A stretch of DNA of 64,000 nucleotides, taken from positions 13,660,501-13,724,500 of the forward strand of contig CM055876.1 of assembly GCA_029582165.1 (NCBI GenBank). The letters run 5' to 3'. Source of the stretch: Portulaca oleracea. Taxonomy: Eukaryota; Streptophyta; Magnoliopsida; Caryophyllales; Portulacaceae. The first letter of the stretch is position 1. Every line of letters starts with the position of its first letter. A program made the translations under genes and the position numbers. This document shows positions 9,420-22,944 of this stretch, piece after piece. The notes below the pieces were generated by a model that ran no database searches, was not told where the DNA came from, and worked only from the letters and a program-made list of their open reading frames with translations.

Positions 9420-10591
9420 AAATCTAACTAGGTCTAGGTTGGTAATATTTTGGTTTTAATTAGGCCTACATGAGAATATAGGAGGTTAGAAGCAAAACCA
9501 GGCTGGCCCTTGAGAGAGGGATTTGGCAATTTCTAATGGAGCAATTGAGTACTCTTAATTACATATGTAGACTTGACAGTTTTGGTTACATTGTTTTGAA
9601 ATAACAACTAATGTAACCTAACTACAAATTCGAACAAACTTTAATCTGAGAAATTGAAGACATTAAAATCAACTAAACTAATATGCGATTAAGCTATTGT
9701 ACTAACAATTAACTACTATTAAATGAATGAATTAACCTGCAGCGAAACAATTATACCTGTGGTCTTCTTTTCACTCTACTTACCCATGCACTTGAATCAT
9801 GAATTCATCCGAGCAAACAAGAAAATACGTGACCCGGAATACTCCCACTTGACAGAAGAATTTGAGGAACGTTAATCCTTCTCTTTCACTAAAAGTTGGG
9901 ATTTGGGGTACAAACTAATGACAAGTATATAAATTGCAACAACTAGAAAGTAGAACATGAAAGAGGGAAACGAGAAAAGAGAATGGAGAAAAATTCAACC
10001 TTGTGTATTGAAATTCAAACTAACATCATTACAACGAATGTGGAAACTAAGAAAACAAATGAATGCTGTAAAAATAAACCCTTAATACCCTCTAATTACA
10101 TTTACATAGAGTATATATAGGAAAACTTACAAGCCAAAACGTGGCGTACAAGTAACATAAGCGTTGGTTGATTCCGTAGCTGGCACATCCATGACCCAGG
10201 TCTATCACGGGCGTGCCAAGCTTGGCACGGTCGTGCCAACTTCCTATCACGGGAGTGCCAGCTTGCGGCTTCCATTCAATTCTTGCTCAGTTTTTGGCAT
10301 GATTGTGCCAAGGTTCTGGCATGGGCATGCTATCTTTTGGTATAGGAGCAACCAACATTCGTCGCAAGAGTGCCAAATTCGTTTTTCTTCACGTCTTCTT
10401 CCATTTTTGGCACGGGCGTGCCACTATCAGGTATGCACGTACAATGCCTTCATCCATCCTTGGGTTGATATTTTCTCCCTTTTGGTCTCGATCTCGCTCG
10501 AGATTTATTACAGGGTCTAACTTGAATTTCGAGCCTTGACATGCTCCCGTACGCGCTCAACTTTTTCTTTTTTTTTTTTTACCTGTCTCTA
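9420..10591 (-). repeat. degraded LTR remnant with palindromic words
   Basis: No gene. In the minus sense a word array (10422-10204) precedes TATATATA (10119-10112). The downstream part (9760-9960) resembles 50880-51060 of the minus-strand LTR at 50610-55192: both share GAGCAAACAAGAAAAT-like and CACTAAAAGTTGG(G)ATTTG segments. It is therefore an old LTR of a related family. Its right part carries a T-run (10571-10580) and was hit by the insertion at 10592. Exact boundaries are not resolved. Confidence 0.5.
10204..10422 (-). repeat. palindromic word array GGCACG..CGTGCC
   Basis: Copies on the plus strand: ATCACGGGCGTGCCA at 10204-10218, GGCACGGTCGTGCC at 10224-10237, a variant at 10246-10260, GGCATGATTGTGCC at 10296-10309, GGCATGGGCATGC at 10318-10330, and GGCACGGGCGTGCC at 10409-10422. 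The TATATATA on the minus strand at 10112-10119 lies about 85 bp downstream in the minus sense. Confidence 0.8.
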
Positions 10592-13363
10592 TGTAACGCC
10601 CCGAAAATTCAAACATAAAAAAGTCAAAGTCAAACTAACGTTAACAGACAAATTTAGCGGAAGACTCAAACTCTTATTGGGCGACACTGCCGTATCCCCG
10701 AAGGAATACAAGGTGAGAAGGAAACTACAACTGTCTGATAACGGTAAACAAAACAAACAAACTCATACTTAGAAAGTAAACCTCAAAACCAACTTCAACT
10801 TTCTCATAAAAGAAAAGCAACATAATTAACGACTTCTAAACATGTTGTCCTCACTTCTAATTCCCGTCCCCAGCATATACATCTTCACCTGAAAACAAAA
10901 CATTTCAAAAATGAGGGGGAAATCTCAATAACGTCTACCCCTAACGTTAAAAACAAGTTAAGTTCATTTAAATTCATTTGAGGGAGAGGGAACAAGTCAA
11001 AACATTTCACAAACCTTTAACCCTTCTAACTGTGTTCCTTAACCCAACCAATTCATTTTATTATGCGGGCGGGATATAAAATCCCATAAGGTAACATCGC
11101 CTACCAAAGGCATCAAGAACATTCGCCTACGAAAGGCATCAAAGATAATAATCGCCTAGCAAAGGCATAAATAATAATCGCCTACCAAAGGCATCAATAA
11201 TCGCCTACCAAAGGCATAAATAATAATCGCCTACCAAAGACATCAATAATCGCCTACCAAAGGCATAAATAATAATCGCCCACCAAAGCCATCAATAATC
11301 GCCTACCAAAGACATAAATAATAATCGCCTACCAAAGACATCAATAATCGCCTACCAAAGGCATAAATAATAATCGCCTACCAAAGGCATCAATAATCGC
11401 CTACCAAAGGCATAAACAATCGCCTACCAAAGGCATCAAAGTATTCGCCTACTAAAGGCATCAATAGAATAAACCCGCTTAATGTTTCACTTGAGTTATT
11501 AGTATATTATGCAGAGCCCAACTCACAGCTCTCACGTCAAACCCAACCCAGGTTATGAAAAACAATAATAAAACTACTCATAAAAGACCATCTCAATTTC
11601 AATAACTCATAAATCAACAATTACAAATAATTATCAAAAACAGATGGTCACATTTTCAACATAAAGTCCACTTTCGGGATGCAATTCTCAAAACAGATTA
11701 GAAAACATTAAAACACATTTAAAGAGCATCCCAGTGGGGATTAAAGCATAGACATTACCTGGTTAACTTCACTTCACAGCTAAGACGAACACACTTGAGC
11801 TCACTAACGACGCGAATTAGCTCGGGCCTGAAATAAAAGTAATTATTCTAATTAAAACGCGCCCTTCCAAGTTAGTATTAACTACCTTCTACCTAACCCT
11901 CCCCTAAGAACACTATAGGTTCCCACCAATCATGAATTTACACTTTAAATCATCTAACACAATACAAGTAATCACATAACCAGATCAAAACATCACTTCC
12001 ATACAACAACATTTTTATTAATAAACAGCATCAACAAAACAGATTACAACATCCACATAAAAAGGGTCAGAAACTTGACCTTCCGACATCCTATGGGTCT
12101 GGTTTTGGACTTTTCGGAAACCTCGGGATGTCTACTAAAACTCTTATGTTGAAAGCCCATATCAGCCTCGAAAGACTCTAAAAATACCAAATTCTCCAAC
12201 TGGTTCAGTTCCAACAGGTTCTGGTAAAATGACTATAACTCGAGCTATATAACTCGAGCTATATAACTTAAAGGTCCGTTCCGCAAAATTTCTATGAAAG
12301 CTAACATCTTGGGGAACCTCCAGTCCAAAGGGTTCGATCAAAGGACAACTATACTAATCGTGGTGACTCGATCGTTAGACACTAACAAAACTGTCCCGAT
12401 CCCGGTTCTTATTTAATTTATAATTTCGGTTCTAACTTTCACTATTCGGTCCCGGGATTCCAATTTAGGCTTAAAAAAGTAACTAAGGTCCAAGGTAATT
12501 AGTCTAATCCATCTAAGGTCCAAACATCAAACTTCCTACCATCCAAACCAAATTGTAAAACATGAAATCAACTTTAATATTTTCACTAACCCTAAAAGCA
12601 TGCATGAAAAAATAATAACACTATCCTAAACATGAATTCTACAATAACGTATTTCAAGGTCCTATAATAACAACATGGAAGGGTATAAAACATGAATTCC
12701 TTAATCAATAATCAAGAAAGAACTTAAAGAACATATGAATACTTAACTAACGATTCAAGAATTTATCTAGGTAATTAAACTTTTAATTCGCGCATACAAT
12801 AATGGTGTCAACTAAAACCCTAACATGATTCTCATGAAAACAAACCATCTCATATAATCGAATATTAATAATTTCACTACAACTACTACAACCCTAATAC
12901 ACCAAATTAAAACACAAAAGTTACATATAATAATTTAGACAAAAAAACACGTAGACAATACAACACAAGAACAAATAATTACAAATAACAACTTAATAAT
13001 ATTACACCCTTAATTACCCATATTACAAGATTTAAATCAAGAATAAATAACAATAATAATAATAGGTATTACAAAAAAACAGAAAACAAGAAAATAAAAG
13101 AAAGAAGTTTTCAAACTGCATTAGGGTTTACGTTAGGGTTTACGTAAGGGCCGACGCTGGTGGTTTCCGGCAGCCAGGCGGTGGTACGATGGTGGTGCAG
13201 TTGATTCCCGGCAATGGAGTTCGCACGAAAACAACAGAAGTAGACCCCGGTTTCGTTGCGTCGTTTCTTTGGCGGTGATTGGGCGGCGTCGAGCACGGTG
13301 CGTCGAACAGCGAAGACGGTGGCGATGGTGGTGTCGCAGCCATCTGGGCAGTGGCGCACGTCG
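10592..13363 (-). repeat. 3' LTR of the LARD-like element, truncated
   Basis: Nearly identical to 15691-18415, including the 24 bp minisatellite. Similarity stops at about 13363 inside the GC-rich segment, so the first roughly 870 bp of the LTR in the minus sense are missing. A short duplication containing TAGGGTTTACGT near 13125-13147 is absent from the other LTR. Confidence 0.85.
11096..11466 (-). repeat. LTR minisatellite with hairpin units
   Basis: About 15 tandem units of roughly 21-27 bp built on ATCGCCTACCAAAGGCAT. Each unit holds GCCT/AGGC arms around ACCAA. The array recurs in the other LTR at 16196-16537 with unit-number and sequence differences. Confidence 0.85.
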
Positions 13364-15690
13364 GAGTTATTGTAATTTCTAGAACTATCCCGGTGCCTCA
13401 AATGATAATTAAGCCTTATATTTTCATCAATTAGAAAGACCAAAAGCTAAGCTCGACCACCCTACACAAGATCAATACTGTAACTAATTTGTCAAATCAC
13501 CCTTTAGCTCCAAAACACTTAACCATGCCAAAAGAACTTCTCACTTAACTTACAGATACCTAGCGAGAACTAGCACTTACCTATCATTACCCTCTCAACA
13601 CACTCAAAATGAGTTTCGTCCTCGAAACTCAAATAATGGTACACCAACCAATGCTTCGAATAGGAATCGAGCTTAACCCGATAAACCTTTATAGTATCTA
13701 TTTGACTTCAAATATTGCTATTTCAAGTTATACTCAACTGCAACTTAAGAGCTTTCATGTACTTAAACCAACCAAGTCATTCTTAATCACCACTGCTATT
13801 TTGGAACCACTAAATGTGGTACTAATCACTTCCACCATATGTGTCAAGCACAAAGAGTATAGGGACATGTGTTAGACAATAACCTACTTCGTACATCTCA
13901 TCATTTATCTTCCATTAACGATAATCTCCATAACCAATATAAGTAACCAGACATGATCCAACACTTCACTCAGCTCCTCCAATATCTTAAGTACTAGATA
14001 CTCATTACGTCTAATTTCTTCCCTAATAGTTCTGGATAATAAACGTCACCACCAACAGAGATTTACAAATGAAAGAAAGAGATTGATCTAATAAACATGC
14101 GATAATCAAACGATTTAGTTGGATGGTACTCAATAGAATTAATCAAATAATATTTCCACAGATTCATCAAATGTAAATAGATTTTCCCAGAAAATATTCA
14201 AACAGGCCAATCAAATGATTTTCATACCGAACTTAACCAGGTGGGATTCAGACAGTATTGTGGGCATCAAATACCTGCAGCTTTCATCATGGGTTATATC
14301 TACTTCTCAGACGATCGACTCAGTTCATGTACACAATCATAAATAAAAGGCTCGCAAAAGGGAATAGACAATTACGTACATAGACTCACATGTTTGCATA
14401 TATATGGATTGCAGTAAGCATATATGGGACCCTGAATCGTGATGTACAATAGAAACTCACTTTAAACATTCAAGGGAATAAAAATATTAAAATCAAATAT
14501 TACGGATCAAGTATATCTCCATCCCATAGTGAATAAAACTCTTTCAAAGTAACACTTTGTCATTCTTAACAATCTAGCCATCCAGACAACTTCTCAGCTT
14601 GTAGATAACATAATAATAATTGCACCATTCCACTTGAATAACAGCGCCCTCAACCATTACATAACTAGAAAAAGAAACTTTTTTTCTTCCACCACACGTT
14701 TCCTCACATTCCCTTATTCATAACCTCAATACAACTTAAGATCCCTATAATTACAATAACCTTGAAAGATCTTGCTTAGCTCAACATTACCTTAAAAGTA
14801 TTCACTTACTCCAATACTCTAGGAACCAAAATTAAATTTAATTCTTAGCTCGAAGTCTCATAATCGATATCCAAAAGTCTAGTTAAATGTATGATCATCA
14901 ACAAAATATTCATCTCAACTTTTATCTCAAAATCAAGTTCCTTTTTTTCTTAAAAGTGATCCTTGAAATTCCATATCCTGACTAAAACCAATCATAATCC
15001 CAATATTACTCTGAAAGCCTTCATCTGCTCTCAATACTTCAATGAAACAATATTCATTCAAACATACGTGAAGTCTCCAACTTACCGTACCACCTAAAAT
15101 CAAATTACCACGAGATTAAGCACAAAACCTTCACTTCAACTATACCCCTCAACTCAAGCATTAACCAACACTTCCTTTACAAAGATTCCTTTAAGCCAAG
15201 ACTTCGACTTAGAATGAATCGCGTTGAATCACAAACATTAATTTAACCCCAAAACCAAAAATTGAAATCAAAAGCCAATTTCACATATGAATTTTCAAGT
15301 ATTCCCTAGGTCCATAAGTCAAAGTACATTCCCAATCATCATAGTCCATTCTCCAAAACCTCATAAATACAATTTGAAGCCTTAACTAAACCAAAAGTGT
15401 TTAATAGAGGTACTCGAAAGACTCAATCGAACATAATATTCCCAAATACTCAACATCGTACTCCAACAATAATATTAGCTTCATGCATAACACCTCTTGG
15501 TACGAGCAATAATAAATCGAAACAAAAGTTAAAAATAAAACACATTAATCGAAACATGAAGAAACAATCAAGCCAATGCAACCCAACCCACACCTACACT
15601 CACACTCCGATTTTAGTTTCCTAAGGTCTAACTAAACCTAAGAGACACTTAGGAGCTACTCGGTCGCAACCCAGAGCTCTGATACCATTC
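13364..15690 (-). other. non-coding interior of the LARD-like element
   Basis: No gag or pol motif in any frame; AT-rich. Two landmarks: the palindrome GAGTTTCG/CGAAACTC around TCCT at 13611-13630, the counterpart of the hairpin before the Tekay-type polypurine tract; and the primer site GCTCTGATACCA (plus strand, 15676-15687), three bases from the LTR. Sequence at 13364-13600 is not LTR and marks where the 3' LTR start was lost. Confidence 0.7.
15676..15687 (-). other. primer binding site (initiator tRNA-Met type)
   Basis: Minus strand TGGTATCAGAGC, three bases after the LTR end. This is the usual plant chromovirus and copia primer site complementary to the 3' end of initiator tRNA-Met. Confidence 0.85.
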
Positions 15691-18600
15691 TGTAACGCCC
15701 CAAAAATTCAAACATAGAAAAATCAAAGTCAAACTAACGTTAACAGACAAAATTTAGCGGAAGACTCAAACTCTTATTGGGCGTCACTGCCGTATCCCCG
15801 AAGGAATACAAGGCGAGAAGGAAACTACAACTGTCTGATAACGGTAAAATAAAACAAACAAACTCATACTTAGAAAGTAAACCTCAAAACCAACTTCAAC
15901 TTTCTCATAAAAGAAAAGCAACATAATTAACGACTTCTAAACATGTTGTCCTCACTTCTAATTCCCGTCCCCAGCATATACATCTTCACCTGAAAACAAA
16001 ACATTTCAAAAATGAGGGGGAAATCTCAATAATGTCTACCCCTAACGTTAAAAACAAGTTAAGTTCATTTCAATTCATTTGAAGGAGAGGGAACAAGTCA
16101 AAACATTTCACAAACCTTTAACCCTTCTAACTGTGTTCCTTAACCCAACCAATTCATTTTATTATGCGGGCGGGATATAAAATCCCATAAGGTAACATCG
16201 CCTACCAAAGGCATCAAGAACATTCGCCTACCAAAGACATCAAAGATAATAATCGCCTACCAAAGGCATAAATAATAATCGCCTACCAAAGACATCAATA
16301 ATCGCCTACCAAAGGCATAACAAATAATCGCCTACCAAAGGCATCAATAATCGCCTACCAAAGGCATAAATAATAATCGTCCACCAAAGCCATCAATAAT
16401 CGCCTACAAAAGGCATAAATAATAATCGCCTACCAAAGACATCAATAATACTACCAAAGGCATCAATAATCGCCTACCAAAGGCATAAACAATCGCCTAC
16501 CAAAGGCATCAAAGTATTCGCCTACTAAAGGCATCAATAGAATAAATCCGCTTAATGCTTCACTTGAGTTATTAGTATATTATGCAGAGCTCAACTCACA
16601 GCTCTCAAGTCAAACCCAACCCAGGTTATGAAAAACAATAATAAAACTACTCATAAAAGACCATCTCAATTTCAATAACTCATAAATCAACAATTACAAA
16701 TAATTATCAAAAACAGATGGTCACATTTTCAACATAAAGTCCACTTTCGGGATGCAATTCTCAAAACAGATTAGAAAACATTAAAACACATTTAAAGAGC
16801 ATCCCAGTGGGGATTAAAGCATAGACATTACCTGATTAACTTCACTTCACAGCTAATACGAACACACTTGAGCTCACTAACGACGCGAATTAGCTCGGGC
16901 CTGAAATAAAAGTAATTATTCTAATTAAAACGCGCCCTTCCAAGTTAGTATTAACTACCTTCTACCTAACCCTCCCCTAAGAACACTATAGGTTCCCACC
17001 AATCATGAATTTACACTTTAAATCATCTAACACAATACAAGTAATCACATAACCAGATCAAAACATCACTTCCATACAACAACATTTTTATTAATAAACA
17101 GCATCAACAAAACAGATTACAACATCCACATAAAAAGGGTCAGAAACTTGACTTCCCGACATCCTATGGGTCTGGTTTTGGACTTTTCGGAAACCTCGGG
17201 ATGTCTACTAAAACTCTTATGTTGAAAGCCCATATCAGCCTCGAAAGACTCTAAAAATACCAAATTCTCCAACTGGTTCAGTTCCAACAGGTTCTGATAA
17301 AATGACAATAACTCGAGCTATATAACTTAAAGGTCCGTTCCGCAAAATTTCTATGAAAGCTAACATCTTGGGGAACCTCCAGTCCAAAGGGTTCCATCAA
17401 AGGACAACTATACTAATCGTGGTGACCCGATCGTTAGACACTAACAAAACTGTCTCGATCCCGGTTCTTATTTAATATATAATTTCGGTTCTAACTTTCA
17501 CCATTCGGTCCCGGGATTCCAATTTAGGCTTAAAAAAGTAACTAAGGTCCAAGGTAATTAGTCTAATCCATCTAAGGTCCAAACATCAAACTTCCTACCA
17601 TCCAAACCAAATTGTAAAACATGAAATCAACTTTAATATTTTCACTAACCCTAAAAGCATGCATGAAATAATAATAACACTATCCTAAACATGAATTCTA
17701 CAATAACGTATTTCAAGGTCCTATAATAACAACATGGAAGGGTATAAAACATGAATTCCTTAATCAATAATCAAGAAAGAACTTAAAGAACATATGAATA
17801 CTTAACTAACGATTCAAGAATTTATCTAGGTAATTAAACTTTTAATTCGCGCATACAATAATGGTGTCAACTAAAACCCTAACATGATTCTCATGAAAAC
17901 AAACCATCTCATATAATCTAATATTAATAATTTCACTACAACTACTACAACCCTAATACACCAAATTAAAACACAAAAGTTACATATAATAATTTACACA
18001 AAAAAACACGTAGACAATACAACACAAGAACAAATAATTACAAATAACAACTTAATAATATTACACCCTTAATTACCCATATTAGAAGATTTAAATCAAG
18101 AATAAATAACAATAATAATAATAGGTATTACAAAAAAACAGAAAACAAGAAAACAAAAGAAAGAAGTTTTCAAACTGCATTAGGGTTTACGTAAGGGCCG
18201 ACGCTGGTGGTTTCCGGCGGCCAGGCGGTGGTACGACGGTGGTGCTGTTGATTCCCGACAATGGAGTTCGCACGACAACAGCAGCAGCAGACCCCGGTTT
18301 CGTTGCGTCTGGCTGCTGGGCGGTGACTGGGCAGCGACGTCAGGAGCAGCGGCATCAGACGACGAGGACGGTAGCGATGGTGGTGTCGCAGCCATCTGGG
18401 CAGTGGCGCATGTCGAAGAGAACGATAGAGAGAAAGAGAGAGAAGAGACGCACGGTGGTTGGGGCGGTGGCCACGGCGTGGGTGTCCTAGAGGGTCTCTC
18501 GCGATGCGGCGGTGTTCAGGAGGGCGGCGAGGCGGTGGTTGGTGGCGGACATGGAAAGGGAGAGATAGAGAGCGATATAGGGAGAAGGACGATAAAGAGA

Positions 18601-18943
18601 GTAACGGTGAGTGGTGTTCGGCGGCTGTGGGAGGCGGCCGACCACGTCCGGCGGCGGCGGCAGTAGTCCTGGGCGGTTGTGGCTGGGTTGAACAGTAGAC
18701 AGGAGAGAAGAGAGATGCTAGGGTTAGGGTTAGGGTTTGGGAAAGAATAACTTATGTATTTATATTAACTAATAACTAAGGTAATTACTAAAGAAACTAA
18801 CTAAAACTATTCCTAATCTGCTATAATTATAAAGAATCTGATTTTCTAAAATATTACTAATAATAATATAATTAGTAATAATAATAATAATACTAAAAGC
18901 ACATAATCATAAAAATAATGATAACAAGAATAATACTAATAAC

Positions 18944-18987
<44 letters not shown>

Positions 18988-19282
18988 TATTATGATAATA
19001 ATAATAGTAATCACATAACAAATAATATTCACATAATTATTCATGTAACAATTATAATAATCACAATAATATTAATAGTAATACTAATAAATAATAAGAG
19101 TAATACTAATAATACTAATAAACATGAAATTACCGATATACCCTTGTTAGTCCCTCAACGATCCTACGAGCTCAAGTGTTAGCAAAAAAATAAACATAAA
19201 CGAATAAAAACAATTAACGAAGTCAAACCTAATTTACTAACGACGTCACGGTCAACATCTTTGGATTTTTCGGGATTTTACA
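15691..19282 (-). repeat. 5' LTR of the LARD-like element
   Basis: 3592 bp, complete. Includes the minisatellite (16196-16537), a GC-rich island (18190-18700), a short telomere-like run (18717-18740), and an AT/ATA-repeat stretch (18860-19120) near the LTR start in the minus sense. Confidence 0.85.
18190..18715 (-). other. GC-rich island with GA-rich stretch in the LTR
   Basis: A strongly GC-rich block in an otherwise AT-rich LTR, with GA-rich runs at about 18418-18450 and 18555-18600. Open frames in it (for example 18403-18666) follow base composition and are not called. Similar islands lie at matching places in the other chromovirus-type LTRs (22420-22920, 32920-33410, 54370-54450). Confidence 0.6.
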
Positions 19283-19321
19283 CTCTATCAAACCGACAAA
19301 ACATAAAAACTTAACAAATAA

Positions 19322-19763
19322 CTATGATATAACAGTTAAAAAAACTAAAAACACTCTATCAAAGGGCATCGAAGAGGATCGAAGAGGCTCAATTCGAGAC
19401 CAAACACTTGTAGATTTGAGCAATTGAACCTTGTCCCGATACGCTTCATACTCCCCTACTTGAAAAGGAGTCGTCCTCAACTCTAGGGAATAAGAATCTT
19501 CTGAAATAGTAGCCACCAATCAAGGATACCACAAGGTAGGGGAAAGGGACAAGGGGAGAGAGTATGGAACATTTGTGGTGCTAGGGAATACTCACTCACA
19601 TTAGGCTCGCTACAAGGTAAGGACAAAGCCATATATTGCCTGTCCTCACCAAGAGCACACTCTTCCCATGTTTCTCTCACATCAAGATTTTTTTTCTCAC
19701 ATCCCACCCTAACTTTGATTTCATATGGAGCTAAAGGACACCATATATTTTCTTTTGGCTATG
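19322..19763 (-). pseudogene. pol C-terminus of the older gypsy element
   Basis: Minus-strand frames encode ELRTTPFQVGEYEAYRDKV, like the RTxPFQEGE tail common at the end of plant gypsy polyproteins. Further upstream (19763-19680) the reading resembles the linker after protease (LAPYEIKV-like) that continues from 33874-34031 across the Tekay-type insertion. RT, RNase H and integrase are missing between linker and tail, so the host element was internally deleted before the 14 kb insertion. Confidence 0.6.
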
Positions 19764-22419
19764 TGTAACGCCCCAAAAATAGAATACAAAACTTAATGGT
19801 CAAGGTCAAACATCTACTAAAATAAACAGCGGAAACTTCAACATACTTTTATTTACCTCGGGCGTTACTGTCGTACCTCCGAATAGATACAAGGCAAGAA
19901 AGGATACTAACAACTGTTCATTAACCTCTTCAAATTAACAATAAGGCAACTTCAAAATTCTAAAACAACATAGTCTCAACATTAACTAAACTTCGATTTT
20001 AAAGTAAACTAGACTTTATTCTAACTTCAAGGTCCTCATTTCTATGTCAAAAACCCCCACAAGCTACTGATCCGTACCTGAAAACAAAACAGTTCAAAAA
20101 TGAGGGGAAAACCTCAATAATGTCTACCCCTAACAGTCTAAAACCATTATACAATTCATTTCAATACTTTTGAGGGAAGGGGTAAAACAGTTCAACATTT
20201 CACAAAAGATTTTCAACAGTCAACTTATTCATTTCCATATTTTATAGCGGGCGGGGCTTCCGTATTGCCCCTCGGAGTCAAAGACTCGCAAATCATACAT
20301 ATATCATTCCAACCACTTCCATAACAATCTCATTTCCAAAATTCCACAATTCACAATCTCATTTCACAATCCGGATGGCCATCGCAAAACTTATATCGAT
20401 ACTACTGTGCATAATCGGTCTCTTGTGACCCTCTCACGGGTAACCATCGATCTCGAGAAGCGCGAACCCGCATTAAACTTGTATCCATTGATTTAGTCAG
20501 GTTAATAATTTCAGATCCAACCATACCCGTCCAAACCATTTCCAAAACCTAAACTTACAACATTAAAGCCAAAAGAATGTCCACAATTTAATAAAGCAAG
20601 GAACTTAACTTTCGCAGCAAATAGACAGTCTAGTTATAAGGTCCCAATCAGGATGCATGTTCCAAAACATAGTAAAAACACTTAAAACAGTTCAAGAGCA
20701 TCCAATAGGGATTAGGGCATAGACATTACCTGCAGAAAATCACGTCACTCAGGAAACGCACACGGAGCTACTGGTTCGCTTCCTCGCTCGAACCTAATAA
20801 TCGAAAGTTTCTAGAATCAAGACTCGCTCGCCAAAATAGCTAATTCATAAAACCTACCCTTTCCCAACTTACCAAAACCTACGAATCACGTATTATGTGT
20901 AACTAATTATTAAAATACTAACATGAAGCATATGCCTTACTTTTCCAACTATATACTAAACGTGACTATTTAGACAAAAGGCTTACTTGAAGTTTCTCAC
21001 ATAACATGCTTCTCATTTTCATGTAGTACCTAGAACCCAACTTGAAATTTGCATGGCACTATTCACTATATTTACCAAAATGCCACTAGCCATGCATTTC
21101 ACTTCAATAGGCCACTATTATCACATTTAATTAGTTACAACACATACTTAGGGTTCCTAACTTGTTGCTAGGTCTTATGAGACAACCTTACAAATACTTC
21201 ACACGTGACAAAATAAATATACATGCCAAGGCATAGAACTTCAAGTCCACACACACTTATCACTATATAATAAGTTTGAAAAAAAACAAAGGACTCTTCT
21301 AGTATATATAATTTGGTAAAAGCAAGTAGTATAACCTAATAATCTCTTAGTCATAAAACAAGTTTCCATATAGTAACAATATTAAACTTTCCACCAAAAT
21401 TTGCTAATATTCCAACTTATACTTATCATATAAAAAAGACAATATAAATTATTGGATTACTCCAAGACTTGTAAGGTAAAGAGGTACTTTACTTTAATTC
21501 TTGTTGTATAAAAATAAAGTTTCGAACATTGTAAATTTACGCTATTAGTAATACCAAGCTTGAAAAATCAACAAATAGTCATAACTTTAATATAATGTTA
21601 TAATAAACTTCCGAAATTACGATAAACTTAGTAAAATCATATGTACTAAACTAATTATTGGGATCTAATAGTAGCACTTCAAAATATAAAGTTCAAACTT
21701 TACCAAGGGCCTACTAACATATAATTAACTTAATATTACGTAATAGTAATAACTTTTTTTTAAAAACATAAAATCAAGACCTACTATTATTATTTTCCAA
21801 CATACTTTTTAAAATAAAAACCATCAAATATTACTTCAAAATATTACATACATAGTAATTAACCAACAATATAGATAATAATAATAACATGCTTTAAGCA
21901 TTAGGAAAATAATAATGTTACCAAATAATATGGAAAATTAATAACTTAAAATTATCGACAAGAATGGATAATATACTTGAAAGAAAACTAATATACAATA
22001 TAACATGATATTTTACACTACTTAACCCAACATTAATACATTAATAAACATGAGATATAACCATGGATACAAGCATTAAGATAACACACCTAAACATTTA
22101 AACTAGGAGTAGTAACTAATCATACCCTAACATTACACTTAGCATTCTACATGTATTTATCCATTATTAACAATACATACACAAGTTTATCTACCCTAAT
22201 AACACACTAGTAATATAATAGCATGAATACACTAACCCTAACAAAAATACACACATTAAACCACTCCTAATCATCAAGTTCTAAAACATCCATGTAATCT
22301 TTCATAATATTAACAATAAATAACTCTTAATAACCCATTAACTAACCCAAAATAGTGATTATGCTAAAAAAAATATAGAGAGAGAAAATAAGAGTTTTAG
22401 GGCACAAACAATGGGTCCA

Positions 22420-22920
22420 AGCTAGAAGAGGTGGGGCGGGGGTGGTGCTCGGGGCGGTCGGAGTCCGGCTAGGTGGCAGCAGACACGGCGGCAAAGGTCC
22501 TGGCGGTCGTGGTCGTCGGTGGAAGCAACGGGACAGCAGCAGCAGCCCTCGAAGGGCAAAAAAAAAAACACCGAGGTCGACTTCACCTTCGCCGGGGTTG
22601 GTTCGGTCGTCGCCGGTGGTTGGGGCGTTGTCGGGGTCCTGGTGGCAGCTTAGGAGCGTCAGTGGTGGGGTGGTGGCGAGAGGTGGCGCTGCGGTGGTTG
22701 GAGATCACGGTTAGGGAAACTCAAGGAGTTTGGGTGGTGGTGCTTCGAGGTGTTCTGGGCGGCGATCCCGAGGTGCGGTGGCCGGAGGGAAAACGGAGGT
22801 GGCGCGGGGTCGAGGTACAGCGGCGGTAGGTGGTGGCGTAGGGTTGTTGATCAGGAGGAAGAAGAAGAAGAAAGATGGGTGAGGGAGGGTGGTTTCGTTC
22901 GTCCAGCAGCAGCATGCACA
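22420..22920 (-). other. GC-rich island in the 3' LTR
   Basis: GGT/GGC-rich block giving long spurious frames on both strands (for example 22473-22829). It ends beside a 46 bp GA repeat at 22945-22991; in the minus sense this is a CT tract followed by the GC-rich block. Its counterpart is at 32920-33410. Confidence 0.6.
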
Positions 22921-22941
22921 GTACATATATGTACTGATTTT

Positions 22942-22944
<3 letters not shown>

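Larger units (their letters stand above)
10592..19282 (-). mobile_element. non-autonomous chromovirus-like LTR element (LARD-like)
   Basis: Complete insertion flanked by the 5 bp duplication CTCTA (10587-10591 and 19283-19287). Minus-sense order: 5' LTR (19282-15691), primer site, 2.3 kb interior without coding capacity, truncated 3' LTR (13363-10592). The 5' LTR starts TGTAAAATCCCG and ends GGGGCGTTACA. The primer site TGGTATCAGAGC and the leader after it resemble the Tekay-type element at 19764-33873, so proteins of that lineage could mobilise it (inference). Confidence 0.85.

Noticed and set aside
11096..11466. CRISPR-like appearance of regularly spaced repeats
   Set aside because: Direct tandem minisatellite without unique spacers, present in both LTRs of a plant retrotransposon.
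18717..18740. Telomere-like TAGGGTTAGGGTTAGGG
   Set aside because: Only a few units inside an LTR; no interstitial telomere array.
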